This document shows positions 1 to 6,775 of a stretch of 19,744 nucleotides of DNA, piece after piece. Position numbers and translations under genes: made by a program. The stretch covers positions 1-19,744 of the forward strand of contig CANQSG010000014.1 of NCBI GenBank assembly GCA_947626485.1, given 5' to 3'. How positions within the stretch are numbered: position 1 is the first letter of the stretch; each line of letters begins with the position of its first letter. The notes beneath the pieces were generated by a model. That model was not told the origin of the DNA and did no database searches. It saw only the letters and a program-made list of their open reading frames with translations. This stretch comes from an uncultured Clostridia bacterium (GTDB lineage: Bacteria > Bacillota > Clostridia > Oscillospirales > Acutalibacteraceae).

Positions 1-75
1 CCTCCATAGCTCAGTCGGTAGAGCACGCGGCTGTTAACCGCGGTGTCGTTGGTTCGAGTCCAACTGGGGGAGCCA
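1..75 (+). tRNA. tRNA-Asn (anticodon GTT), lacking its first base
   Basis: The cloverleaf can be folded by eye. The anticodon stem is 26-30 with 38-42, the loop is 31-37, and the anticodon GTT lies at 33-35, which reads asparagine codons. The T arm carries the usual GGTTCGAGTCC and the 3' end is an encoded CCA at 73-75. Pairing of the acceptor 3' strand (65-71) requires one more 5' base, so the true first nucleotide lies just outside the window. A strong terminator follows directly, so this is the last RNA of its transcript. tRNA genes are common integration targets, and mobile-element remnants follow within 300 bases. Confidence 0.95.
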
Positions 76-80
76 CAGAA

Positions 81-115
81 AAAGCCTGTAAACAAGCGTG
101 TTTGCAGGCTTTTTT
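81..115 (+). terminator. Intrinsic terminator of the tRNA-Asn transcript
   Basis: A stem of about 14 base pairs (81-94 with 99-112, including one G-U pair) closes a four-base loop at 95-98 and runs into a T tract ending at 115. It begins six bases after the tRNA CCA end. Confidence 0.9.
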
Positions 116-154
116 ATACAAGAAACAGCAACTTCTCGTTGCATGAAAAGCAGC

Positions 155-200
155 GAGTGATTGTTAACCGCATCAAAAACGACCGAATGATTGTTAACCG
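155..200 (+). repeat. Pair of 16-bp direct repeats, 30-bp period
   Basis: Bases 155-170 and 185-200 match at 15 of 16 positions (GA[G/A]TGATTGTTAACCG). The last nine bases, TGTTAACCG, also occur in the anticodon arm of the tRNA-Asn at 32-40. The two copies sit between the tRNA and the mobile-element remnant. Integrase arm sites or excisionase sites near an att end look like this, but no tyrosine integrase gene is present in the window, so the role is a guess. Confidence 0.6.
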
Positions 201-256
201 AAAAAACAGGGTATGAGATTACGCTGAAAAGGAAAATCAAATCGGTCGTCCTTACT

Positions 257-298
257 GCCCGCCGTAATGTGATAGATTCACATTGCGGCGGGCTTTTT
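257..298 (+). terminator. Orphan intrinsic terminator 1
   Basis: A 16-bp stem (257-272 with 278-293), GC-rich at its base, closes a five-base loop and is followed by six T residues. No forward gene lies upstream except the tRNA, which has its own terminator. Confidence 0.88.
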
Positions 299-321
299 TG
301 TTGTGTTCGTTTTCTCGTCCT

Positions 322-350
322 TCCCGACTTGTTGAGAGTCGGGATTTTTT
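322..350 (+). terminator. Orphan intrinsic terminator 2
   Basis: An 8-bp stem, TCCCGACT (322-329) with AGTCGGGA (337-344), has a seven-base loop and six T residues. It lies 24 bases after the previous terminator, making a tandem pair before the ardA-like gene. Confidence 0.85.
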
Positions 351-382
351 ATATGCACATTTTTTAGAAAGGAAAATTGTTA

Positions 383-1540
383 ATGATTAAAATCAAAATC
401 GGGAACGGCGACCGTGAAACGGATATCCGCTTCCCTATCAGCGAAAGCGATCTGTACAACAAGCTGGCAGCAATTCACGCAATTGATAGTTCGGACGCAC
501 AGCAACCGGTCACAGTGACAAGCATCTACTGGCCGGAAGAATTTTCCGTTCTGGAAGGCCGTCAGGTCAATTTGGACGAAATGAATTATCTTGCAAAGCG
601 CATGGCTAGCTTTGACTCGCGGGAGATGGATCAATTTCTCGTTGGGATTTCGATGCTGGACAAGCCTTCCCTCAAGAATCTCATCAACCTAACATTCAAT
701 CTGGATCATTTCACACTGGTGCAGGATGTCAGCAATTACGGGAAAATCGGCAGAGCCTACGTCATGAATACGGAGGGTGCTGTTCCGGCGAACGATGAGG
801 ACGATCCGAAATATGCAACTCTTGGCAAAAGACTCATAGACCGTGGACTTGCACGGATCACGGCCAAAGGATTGCTCATCTACGATCCTTTCGATAAACT
901 GACCGAGGTGTACGACGGACAAACTTTTCCCGAATACTATCACCGGTCAGATTATATCGTTGATGTGTTGTTAGGATATAACGGTAGACAGGAACTTGTT
1001 TTACTTCCAGAAGAAGAACTTGCAATTCGAAAGGCGGTTGCAAGGTTGGGCGCATTGTCAATAAACGATTGCACTATTGGGATTGATGCATCGAATTATG
1101 ATGTAGAATCGATTATGAAAAAAGTTCAAGACTTAATCAATAGCGAAGGACTTTATGAAGTGAATGGCATGCTGAAAAGTCTTAGTTATAAAGAAATAGA
1201 TTGGGGAAAACTTGCCGCTGTCGTCGAAGTGGCTGATGTGCAGAAAGCATCACAAATCGTCTTCCTTGCAGAACATCTGGATGAGTTTGACTTTATTCCT
1301 AAAATCTATGATGCAGGAGAACTCGCCCATTACCTCGTGGACAACAAGGAGGACTACAGCATGAATCCGGTAATGGAAGATTATTTCGATTTTTCCGGTT
1401 TCGGAGAGCAATATATCGAGGAACATGGCGGGCAATTTGTGGACGGTGGATTTCTTTACTGCTGCGGATACGACTCCATAGAAGAGTTGTTGGCAGATAT
1501 TCAAAACGAAGACGAAGGAATAACGATGGGAGGAATGTGA
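383..1540 (+). CDS. ArdA-like antirestriction protein, two tandem modules
   Basis: This 385-residue acidic protein resembles the ArdA antirestriction proteins of clostridial conjugative elements. ArdA mimics B-form DNA and blocks type I restriction enzymes when an element enters a new host. The N-terminal half has the characteristic NYLAKRMASFD (residues 68-78) and LKNLINLTFNLDHF (98-110) segments followed by VSNYGKIGR. The C-terminal half repeats the plan: FLAEHLDEFDFIP (about 294-306), ELAHYLVD (313-320), then FDFSGFGEQYIEEHGGQFVDGGF. Single-module ArdA of Tn916 is about 166 residues, so this looks like a duplicated form. I prefer ATG 383 (AAGGA at 369-373, nine-base spacing) over TTG 377. 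A GGGAGG inside its last codons serves the next gene, so the two are probably co-transcribed. Family assignment is from recalled motifs, and the second module is more diverged. Confidence 0.72.
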   Translation: MIKIKIGNGDRETDIRFPISESDLYNKLAAIHAIDSSDAQQPVTVTSIYWPEEFSVLEGRQVNLDEMNYLAKRMASFDSREMDQFLVGISMLDKPSLKNLINLTFNLDHFTLVQDVSNYGKIGRAYVMNTEGAVPANDEDDPKYATLGKRLIDRGLARITAKGLLIYDPFDKLTEVYDGQTFPEYYHRSDYIVDVLLGYNGRQELVLLPEEELAIRKAVARLGALSINDCTIGIDASNYDVESIMKKVQDLINSEGLYEVNGMLKSLSYKEIDWGKLAAVVEVADVQKASQIVFLAEHLDEFDFIPKIYDAGELAHYLVDNKEDYSMNPVMEDYFDFSGFGEQYIEEHGGQFVDGGFLYCCGYDSIEELLADIQNEDEGITMGGM

Positions 1541-1542
1541 AA

Positions 1543-2403
1543 ATGGCACTGCTCAATGCGATTATCACCTACAAAGAAAACACGCTGGTTACAGAATTTC
1601 CGAAAGACTATCTCAGGATTTACGAGGAACTCAATTCCATAGGCAGCCGCAAACCGCCGGAAAGGATTCCGCTGACCGATAACGAGGGCGACGATATCCG
1701 GGTTAAGCTCTATGCGGACAGCGATATCGGCAACCATCTGCTCCTTTTGCTGGGCGAAAACAGTACGCTGGCGGACGCCAACACCGCAGCCTTTGCCGTT
1801 GCGAATGCGGACGAAGATATCCGGCAGGAGCTGGAGCAGAACCTGCTATACGACCAATACGCCAACACAGCGGAACTGCTCCGAGATATCCGAGAGATGA
1901 CCGAACAGACCGGACCGGTGAAAATGTCCTTCTTCTGTCCGCTTGAAGGCAATATCGAGGATGCCGAGTACGGGGATCTGACGCCAGTCGGAAACCTTTT
2001 TCTGAAAAGCTACGCATGGGATATCCGTGAACTGCTGGAGATGGAGCAATCCTCGCCGGAGGACGAAATGGCGCAGTTTTACGATGATGACGAGGAAATC
2101 AAGGCAAAACTCGTCTCCGCCGCATGGACGGTCGATGAATACAAAGGAAAACTGTACGGCAGGATCGATTGCCGATTCAAAGAAGCGCTGTCCGAGAATG
2201 AAACCGAAAAATTCAAGGAATGGCTGGTCGGTCAGTGTTCGGACGGATTTGGCGAGCATTTTGAGCAGCAACCCATCCGTACCGAGGACGGTGATCTATT
2301 CGTCTCCTTTTGGAACAGCAGCGACCGCTATTTTCTCTGCGCCGAGGATGAACTCGATGACTGTATCGAAGAAGCGCAGGGAATGCGGATCGGAGGAATG
2401 TAA
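1543..2403 (+). CDS. Acidic ArdA-neighbour protein of unknown function
   Basis: This 286-residue protein is rich in Asp and Glu. I do not recognise a named family with certainty. It has no signal peptide or membrane segment. Residues 50-120 are helical and echo the ArdA helical layout without its signature motifs. The C-terminal third is also strongly acidic, which would suit a DNA-mimic or accessory role, but that is inference from composition and position. ATG 1543 is favoured over GTG 1537: the GGGAGG at 1528-1533, inside the end of the ardA-like gene, is nine bases from the ATG and only three from the GTG. The gene ends in GGM followed by a stop, as the previous gene does, because in both the last codons double as the next gene's ribosome site. 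Confidence 0.65.
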   Translation: MALLNAIITYKENTLVTEFPKDYLRIYEELNSIGSRKPPERIPLTDNEGDDIRVKLYADSDIGNHLLLLLGENSTLADANTAAFAVANADEDIRQELEQNLLYDQYANTAELLRDIREMTEQTGPVKMSFFCPLEGNIEDAEYGDLTPVGNLFLKSYAWDIRELLEMEQSSPEDEMAQFYDDDEEIKAKLVSAAWTVDEYKGKLYGRIDCRFKEALSENETEKFKEWLVGQCSDGFGEHFEQQPIRTEDGDLFVSFWNSSDRYFLCAEDELDDCIEEAQGMRIGGM

Positions 2404-2405
2404 AC

Positions 2406-2576
2406 ATGGCAGAGGAAAAGAAAGAACGGCGGCCGCTTTCCATCAAAAATCTTGCCGATCTGAAACGGCATATCGAAGTCGGCACGGAATTTGTGGCGAC
2501 GGAACATCAATACCATCCCGATATTGTTGGTCTTACTCGTGTTGTACCACAATGCACGGAAACTGTGCAAGTGTGA
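2406..2576 (+). pseudogene. Truncated small gene of a conjugative element
   Basis: ATG 2406 lies just after the GGAGGAATGTAA that ends the previous gene, the same gene-to-gene spacing used twice in this cluster. It encodes 56 residues starting MAEEKKERRPLSIKNLADLK and reaching HPDIVGLTRVV near base 2546. From memory, this start matches small proteins encoded beside ardA in clostridial conjugative elements, which continue well beyond this point. Here the reading leaves that pattern after RVV and stops at 2574-2576, exactly where the adjacent frame becomes recognisable as a serine recombinase. I read it as the 5' part of a gene cut by a deletion or recombination junction at about 2545-2565. The frame itself is certain; the family link is moderate. 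Confidence 0.6.
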
Positions 2577-3513
2577 TGGGCAAGCCACCTACCAAGCCGA
2601 ACGAGTGGACGCCGTAGTGACCGAACTCATGCGAAATCTTTTCCAAGGTCTGAAAGGCGCGCCCGAAGAAGAACGCTTGAAGCAACTATATAAAAACAAG
2701 GCTGACGGCGATAGGGCGCAACTGAAAAAGTTGGAGAATCAACTGACGAAGGACAAAAAGCAGATGGAAACGCTGAAACTCGAAATTGCGAAATGTCTTA
2801 CCGGCGACAGCGCCTTTTCGCAGGAAGATCTGATCGATGCCATGAATGTGCTGCGGAACAGGATGGATGAAGCCGAAAACCAGATGGAAAAGATTCGTGA
2901 GGACGAGAGCAGCGAAGAAGCTGCAATGGCAAAAATCTTTCCGGTTTATCAGCAGTTCAAAAGCTGGGCGGAGGAATTTGAAACGGCAACGATGGAGCAG
3001 AAGAAAATGATTGCCTGTCAACTGTTCAAGCGAATCGAGGTAGGACGAGATTATAGCGCAGTAAAAGAGTCACAGATAACCGGGTTGTATAAAACATTTG
3101 GCGTATACGGAAGAGTCAAAGCATATTTCAGTCTATTTTGCCCGATGGGACTTGTGATGGCCGTGGTGGTTTTCTTTCTGAAAGGACTTTCCATCGGCGA
3201 AAAAATCGGTATGTTTTTTCTTTATCTGGCTTTGGCGGCATTCGGAGCCTTTTTCCTTTGGAGCGCCTATCGGAAGTGCCCCGATTTTTTGAAAAAAAAG
3301 TGCATTCCTTCTATGCTGATTTCCGGCTTTGGCGTCGCTTTTAAAATCGCTATATTCTTTCTCGGGTTTGTCTGGAAGCTGGTCGGCCCGCAGGAGATGC
3401 AGGACGAAAACGGAAACACCGTGTACGTTTGCGGGGACTACGTATATGACGAGTTCGGTCAAAAAATCGGCGTAGCGTCGGCGGATAAGCGGAGCTTCGT
3501 TCGAACCGAATAA
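2491..3513 (+). pseudogene. Chimeric frame: serine recombinase C-terminus fused to a membrane protein
   Basis: The open frame has 340 codons but no credible start; TTG 2491 lies inside the previous gene. Codons about 20-189 (bases 2548-3057) match the C-terminal part of large serine recombinases of mobile elements: the end of the zinc-ribbon region KCDGQATYQAERVD, the long coiled coil (about 70-140), LTGDSAFSQEDLIDA, then FKSWAEEFETAT and LFKRIEVGRDYS. The catalytic resolvase domain and the rest of the N-terminus (several hundred residues) are missing, so no recombinase activity is expected. After RDYS the sequence becomes an unrelated three-helix membrane protein that stays in frame to 3511. 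The composite is best read as debris of two joins: gene fragment to recombinase tail, and recombinase tail to membrane-protein tail. An expressed fusion is possible but unlikely without a start site. Confidence 0.75.
3058..3513 (+). other. C-terminal part of an unidentified membrane protein
   Basis: Codons about 190-340 of the chimeric frame encode a membrane protein fragment with three predicted helices (frame residues about 214-231, 236-258 and 272-294). A polar tail follows, containing DENGNTVYVCGDYVYDEFG and ending SFVRTE. I do not recognise the family. Its own N-terminus is absent upstream, so it was probably a host or element gene interrupted by insertion of the recombinase-bearing element. 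The lower GC content matches the preceding mobile DNA more than the genes after 3700. Confidence 0.5.
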
Positions 3514-3692
3514 AAGCACAACGGCAGCAAATGAGCAGAATGATGACAGCTTTTTCAACGGCATTCGAAAGACGGTGCGCCCCCGCATTTTGTCCGGCGC
3601 GGCGGGGGAGATCGGGAAAAAAGCGCGCGGCGGCGGGGAGGCAGTCGTAAAAATCGCAAAACCGCCCTGCCGAATTTTGGGACTTTATGTAG
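3514..3692. other. Compositional boundary, no assignable gene
   Basis: GC content rises sharply here from the mobile-type DNA to the host-type DNA. The frame one base forward of the chimeric frame stays open from about 3482 to about 3715. It has plausible protein-like content (DDSFFNGIRKTVRPRIL) but no start codon or ribosome site, and it runs through the promoter. It may be the 3' relic of another gene. I see no RNA gene or convincing terminator. Confidence 0.4.
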
Positions 3693-3721
3693 TTGACAAA
3701 AAGGATATAGGATAGTATAAT
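3693..3721 (+). promoter_or_regulatory. Consensus housekeeping promoter of the TIR/AAA operon
   Basis: TTGACA at 3693-3698 and TATAAT at 3716-3721 are separated by exactly 17 bases and surrounded by A/T-rich DNA. Both boxes are perfect matches to the sigma-A consensus. Transcription should start near 3728 and give a leader of about 170 bases. No other strong promoter is visible before 14765. Confidence 0.92.
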
Positions 3722-3823
3722 ATTACTATTCTAAGTTCATTGTCGCTTTTTGCAATTTCCCGTCGGCGGACGGGTTCGGTATGATCGATTGTTCCAAATA
3801 TCCCCTTGCAATTAAAATGCGGC

Positions 3824-3876
3824 GCAAGCGGGATAAAACGACTTCCGGCGCTTGCCGGCGGCGCTTTTTCGTTTTT
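3824..3876 (+). promoter_or_regulatory. Structured leader with alternative hairpins (possible attenuator)
   Basis: In the transcribed leader, CCGGC at 3845-3849 can pair with GCCGG at 3854-3858. Alternatively GCAAGCG at 3824-3830 can pair with CGCTTGC at 3849-3855. The two pairings exclude each other, and two T runs follow at 3865-3869 and 3872-3876. This could be a weak attenuator or simply a stable leader. I do not see a known riboswitch fold. Confidence 0.35.
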
Positions 3877-3897
3877 ACCGATCTGAGGAGGGATAGA

Positions 3898-4101
3898 ATG
3901 AGGGAAAAAACTCGACGATCGCGCAGGACGGTTTCCTTGCTGCTGCTGTTGCTGCTGGCAATGAACCTGTTTTGCGCGATTCCGTTTTCGGCGCGCGCGG
4001 CGACCGTCACCAAGGCCGAAAAAGGCTATGACATCGCGGTGGTGTTCGACAACTCCGGCTCCATATCTAACAGCGCGTCCGGCGCACGGTCGGGCGTTTG
4101 A
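3898..4101 (+). pseudogene. Truncated secreted VWA-domain gene (signal peptide plus first strand)
   Basis: ATG 3898 has a strong GAGGAGGG at 3885-3892 and encodes 67 residues. A basic start (REKTRRSRR) leads into a Leu-rich hydrophobic core and an ARA-type signal cleavage site near residue 34. KGYDIAVVFDNSGSI follows, the first beta strand of a von Willebrand factor A domain with its metal-binding DxSGS motif. The rest of the VWA fold (about 150 or more residues) is missing: after SGS the frame reads SNSASGARSGV and stops. It looks like an internal deletion that left the promoter, leader and start of this gene attached to the ATPase gene 25 bases downstream. The longer frame from 3781 is not needed and lacks a ribosome site. 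Alternatively the short product is a secreted or leader peptide, which I consider less likely. Confidence 0.7.
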
Positions 4102-4126
4102 TTCCAACTTTTGGCAGGGATTCGTT

Positions 4127-6151
4127 ATGAAAAAGAAAATTTCACTGTCTTTTCAAAGCGCCTGGGTTTTGAGCAAGCGGGACGATGAGAAGCTGCCCGT
4201 GGAGGCCTTCGTCGATTTTGTGAAAAGCAAGGTCGGCGCCGAGGTGCTGGACGCCTCCCTGACCGATTGCAGCTTCGTCGTCAGCGCGGACGACGTCCCG
4301 GCGGATTGGAAGGGGAAGGTGCTCTCCCTCGTAAAGGAGGCCTTTTCGCTCGAGGATCCGACCGCCGTCGTGGAGTGCGAAATTTCGGATTATGAGGAGC
4401 GCGAGGCGCCCGAACCGGCGCAGGAAGCGGAGGCGGCGCCCGAACAGGCGGCCAAGCCGGCGGCGCAGCCGCAGGCTGAAGCGGCGGGCGCGGCGGACGG
4501 CGTTGCGGAAACGGTCGACAAAATCCACGCGCTGATCGGCGCGGAGGAATTCAAGGCGCTGGCGGACGAGTGCGTTCGGATCGCGCCGGGCCTGCGCAAG
4601 TACAACACCGTCGAGGCCTTCACCCACCGCTGCTATCTCTTCGCCATCCACGAGGGCAACGGTCTGACGACCTATCTCGAGCTCTTCGCTGAGCTCGTCG
4701 ACCGGCTCGGGCTCTTTTCCTTCTCCAAAACGAACCGGGTGGCGGAGGAAAAGCTGCCGCCCCAGGGAAAGGAGGGCGGCAATCCCTTCGCCTCGGTCTA
4801 CGCCCATTTTCAGCGGTACGGGACGAACCCCGGCAAGCTCATTTGCATCGACATCAGCGAGTGGATGACGAAGGTTTCGGACAAGCCGTTCCGGGATTTC
4901 CTTTCGGCGCTCGAGGATCACGCGGGCGAAAACCTGATCGTCTTCCGGGTGCCCTTTGTCGAAAAGGAGATTTTGAACGGGCTGCGCAAGGGGCTTGAGG
5001 ATATTTTGTTCGTCCGGGACGTTTCTTTTATCCCCTTCGACCAATATGAGCTGACGCGCTACGCCGAGCAGGCGCTGACGGCGCGCGGCTTCACGATGGA
5101 GGAGGGCGCCTGGGAGATTTTCCACACCAGGATCACCGAGGAAAAGAGCGACGGCAGGTTTTACGGGATGAACACCGTGAACAAGGTGCTGCGCGAGATG
5201 ATCTACCGCAAGCAGCTCGACAACGCCTTCCACGACGTGGACGATACGGTCATCAAAAAGGCCGAGATCGCAGGCCTCGCGGATTCCTACGGGGAGCAGC
5301 AGAAGACAGGGCTCGAGCTGCTGGACGATTTTGTCGGCATGGAGCCGATCCGGGCGCGCGTCGAGGAGATCGTCGCGCAGATCGAGATGTCCGCCAAAAA
5401 CAGCGAGCTCGGCTCGCCCTGTATCCACATGCGCTTCGTCGGCAACCCCGGCACCGGCAAGACGACGGTCGCGCGGGTCATCGGGAAGATTTTGAAGGAA
5501 AAGGGCATTCTGCGAAACGGCAGCTTCTTCGAGTATTCCGGGCGGGATTTCTGCGGGCGATACGTCGGCGAGACCGCGCCCAAAACCGCCGCGATGTGCC
5601 GCGACGCCTACGGCTCCGTGCTCTTCATCGACGAGGCCTATTCGCTCTACGCCGGCGACGGTTACAGCGTGGCGGATTACGGCAGGGAAGCGATCGACAC
5701 CCTGATCGCCGAGATGGAAAACCACCGTTCCGACCTGGTCGTCATCATGGCGGGGTATACGAACGAGATGAACGAGCTGATGAAGGCGAACGCCGGGCTC
5801 GAAAGCCGCATGCCCTACGTCATCGAATTCCCCAACTACACCCACGAGCAGCTGTACGAGATCTTCATGCGGATGGTGCGCAGGAATTTCAAGATGCAGG
5901 AGGGCTTCGAGGAAGCGGTTCGGGAATATTTCGAAACGCTGCCGGACGAGGTCATCGAGGCGCGGGACTTCAGCAACGCGCGGTTCGTCCGCAACCTGTT
6001 TGAGCGCACCTGGGGGAAGGCCGTCCTGCGCGCCCAGCTCAACAAAGAGGACGCGTCGATCCTCACCAAGGAGGATTTCCTGCTGGCGAGCGCCGAAAAG
6101 GAATTCAAAAAGATCATGCAGAAGCGGAATAGAACATTGGGGTTTCTCTGA
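4127..6151 (+). CDS. SpoVK/CbbX-like AAA+ ATPase with a degenerate first module
   Basis: This 674-residue cytosolic protein has four parts: an N-terminal domain of unknown type (1-85), an Ala/Pro/Glu-rich linker (about 93-125), a degenerate AAA-like module (about 155-370) and an active AAA+ module (about 395-670). The active module has Walker A GNPGTGKT (439-446), Walker B VLFIDEA (498-504) and an arginine-finger type SRMP (560-563), followed by the IEFPNYTHEQL segment typical of the CbbX/SpoVK group. The first module keeps a Walker-B-like CIDI (240-243) and a lid, but where a P-loop should be I find none, so it probably serves structure or regulation. CbbX-type ATPases remodel partner proteins as hexamers; the partner here is not shown. 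The start ATG 4127 follows GGCAGGGA, 25 bases after the broken VWA gene. VWA plus AAA+ pairs are common chaperone-like couples, so loss of VWA may matter. Confidence 0.87.
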   Translation: MKKKISLSFQSAWVLSKRDDEKLPVEAFVDFVKSKVGAEVLDASLTDCSFVVSADDVPADWKGKVLSLVKEAFSLEDPTAVVECEISDYEEREAPEPAQEAEAAPEQAAKPAAQPQAEAAGAADGVAETVDKIHALIGAEEFKALADECVRIAPGLRKYNTVEAFTHRCYLFAIHEGNGLTTYLELFAELVDRLGLFSFSKTNRVAEEKLPPQGKEGGNPFASVYAHFQRYGTNPGKLICIDISEWMTKVSDKPFRDFLSALEDHAGENLIVFRVPFVEKEILNGLRKGLEDILFVRDVSFIPFDQYELTRYAEQALTARGFTMEEGAWEIFHTRITEEKSDGRFYGMNTVNKVLREMIYRKQLDNAFHDVDDTVIKKAEIAGLADSYGEQQKTGLELLDDFVGMEPIRARVEEIVAQIEMSAKNSELGSPCIHMRFVGNPGTGKTTVARVIGKILKEKGILRNGSFFEYSGRDFCGRYVGETAPKTAAMCRDAYGSVLFIDEAYSLYAGDGYSVADYGREAIDTLIAEMENHRSDLVVIMAGYTNEMNELMKANAGLESRMPYVIEFPNYTHEQLYEIFMRMVRRNFKMQEGFEEAVREYFETLPDEVIEARDFSNARFVRNLFERTWGKAVLRAQLNKEDASILTKEDFLLASAEKEFKKIMQKRNRTLGFL

Positions 6152-6223
6152 TGTTTTAGAAAAAAGGCGCGGCGCGCAGGTTCGCCCCGCGGGCGGCGCC
6201 GAAAAAACCAGGAGGTAATGACA

Positions 6224-6715
6224 ATGGCAGACGAAAAGGCAATGAAACAGGCGCGGACGGTTTACGACACGATTTGCAGAACGCTGACGTCCCGGGACTG
6301 GAAGTTCACCTGCGACGAGGAGAACCTCATGATCAAATGCGGCGCGCGCGGCGAGGATCTTCCGATGGATCTCTTCATCCTCGTGCGGCCCGAGGCGCAG
6401 GTCGTCTCGCTGCTTTCCCCGATGCCCTTTAAGGTCGCGGAGGACAAACGGGTCGAGGGCGCCCTTGCCGTATGCGCCGCGAATTACGGGCTGATCAACG
6501 GCAGCTTCGATTACGATCTGTCCGACGGCGAGATCCGCTTCCGGCTCGTCTCGAGCTTCCGCGAAAGCATTTTGAGCGAAGAGCTTTTCATGTACATGGT
6601 ACTCGTCTCGGCGAACACCATCGACGATTACAACGATAAATTCCTCATGGTCTCCAAGGGCATGATGTCCGTCGAGCAATTTATCGAATGGGATAGACAG
6701 CACGCAAACGGTTAA
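6224..6715 (+). CDS. YbjN-like domain protein
   Basis: This 163-residue soluble protein resembles the YbjN family (type III secretion chaperone-like fold). It has TLTSRDWKFTCDEENLMIKCGARGEDLPMDLFILV near the N-terminus (about 18-52), the strand pair VVSLLSPMPFKV, then an AVCAANYGLINGSFDYDLSDGEIRFR region (about 83-108) and a helical C-terminus. Members often act as small partner or chaperone proteins, and no catalytic residues are expected. ATG 6224 is chosen over ATG 6218 because AGGAGG at 6210-6215 is eight bases from 6224 and only two from 6218. It lies 72 bases after the ATPase gene. The spacer contains GC-rich imperfect hairpin arms (about 6165-6201) but no T tract, so the genes are likely co-transcribed. 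Confidence 0.7.
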   Translation: MADEKAMKQARTVYDTICRTLTSRDWKFTCDEENLMIKCGARGEDLPMDLFILVRPEAQVVSLLSPMPFKVAEDKRVEGALAVCAANYGLINGSFDYDLSDGEIRFRLVSSFRESILSEELFMYMVLVSANTIDDYNDKFLMVSKGMMSVEQFIEWDRQHANG

Positions 6716-6727
6716 ATCGCGCGTAGG

Positions 6728-6752
6728 AGGGCGGGCGCGAGGCGCTCGCCCT
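6728..6752 (+). promoter_or_regulatory. Intercistronic RNA hairpin without T tract
   Basis: An 11-bp stem (6728-6738 with 6742-6752, one G-U pair) closes a GAG loop between the YbjN-like gene and the TrkA/RyR gene. No T run follows, so it should not terminate fully. It may be a stability or processing element that adjusts expression within the operon. Confidence 0.55.
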
Positions 6753-6775
6753 TCGAAACGGAGGTATGGTACCCT

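Larger units (their letters stand above)
116..382. other. Non-coding stretch between tRNA and ardA-like gene
   Basis: I see no credible gene here. The only reading frame, on the minus strand, covers the tRNA itself and its flank, and is an artefact. The stretch holds two 16-bp direct repeats and two forward-facing intrinsic terminators with no gene left for them to terminate. I find no clear promoter for the downstream ardA-like gene after the second terminator. This fits a deletion that removed genes formerly lying between the tRNA and the terminators. Confidence 0.6.

Noticed and set aside
34..240. A 68-codon minus-strand frame over the tRNA
   Set aside because: Its end (LPQLDSNQRHRG) is the reverse translation of a tRNA 3' end, a well-known annotation artefact.
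3781..4101. A longer form of the truncated VWA gene starting at ATG 3781
   Set aside because: There is no ribosome site at 3781, and the extra residues are basic and unlike a protein start. The strong GAGGAGGG and signal peptide place the start at 3898.
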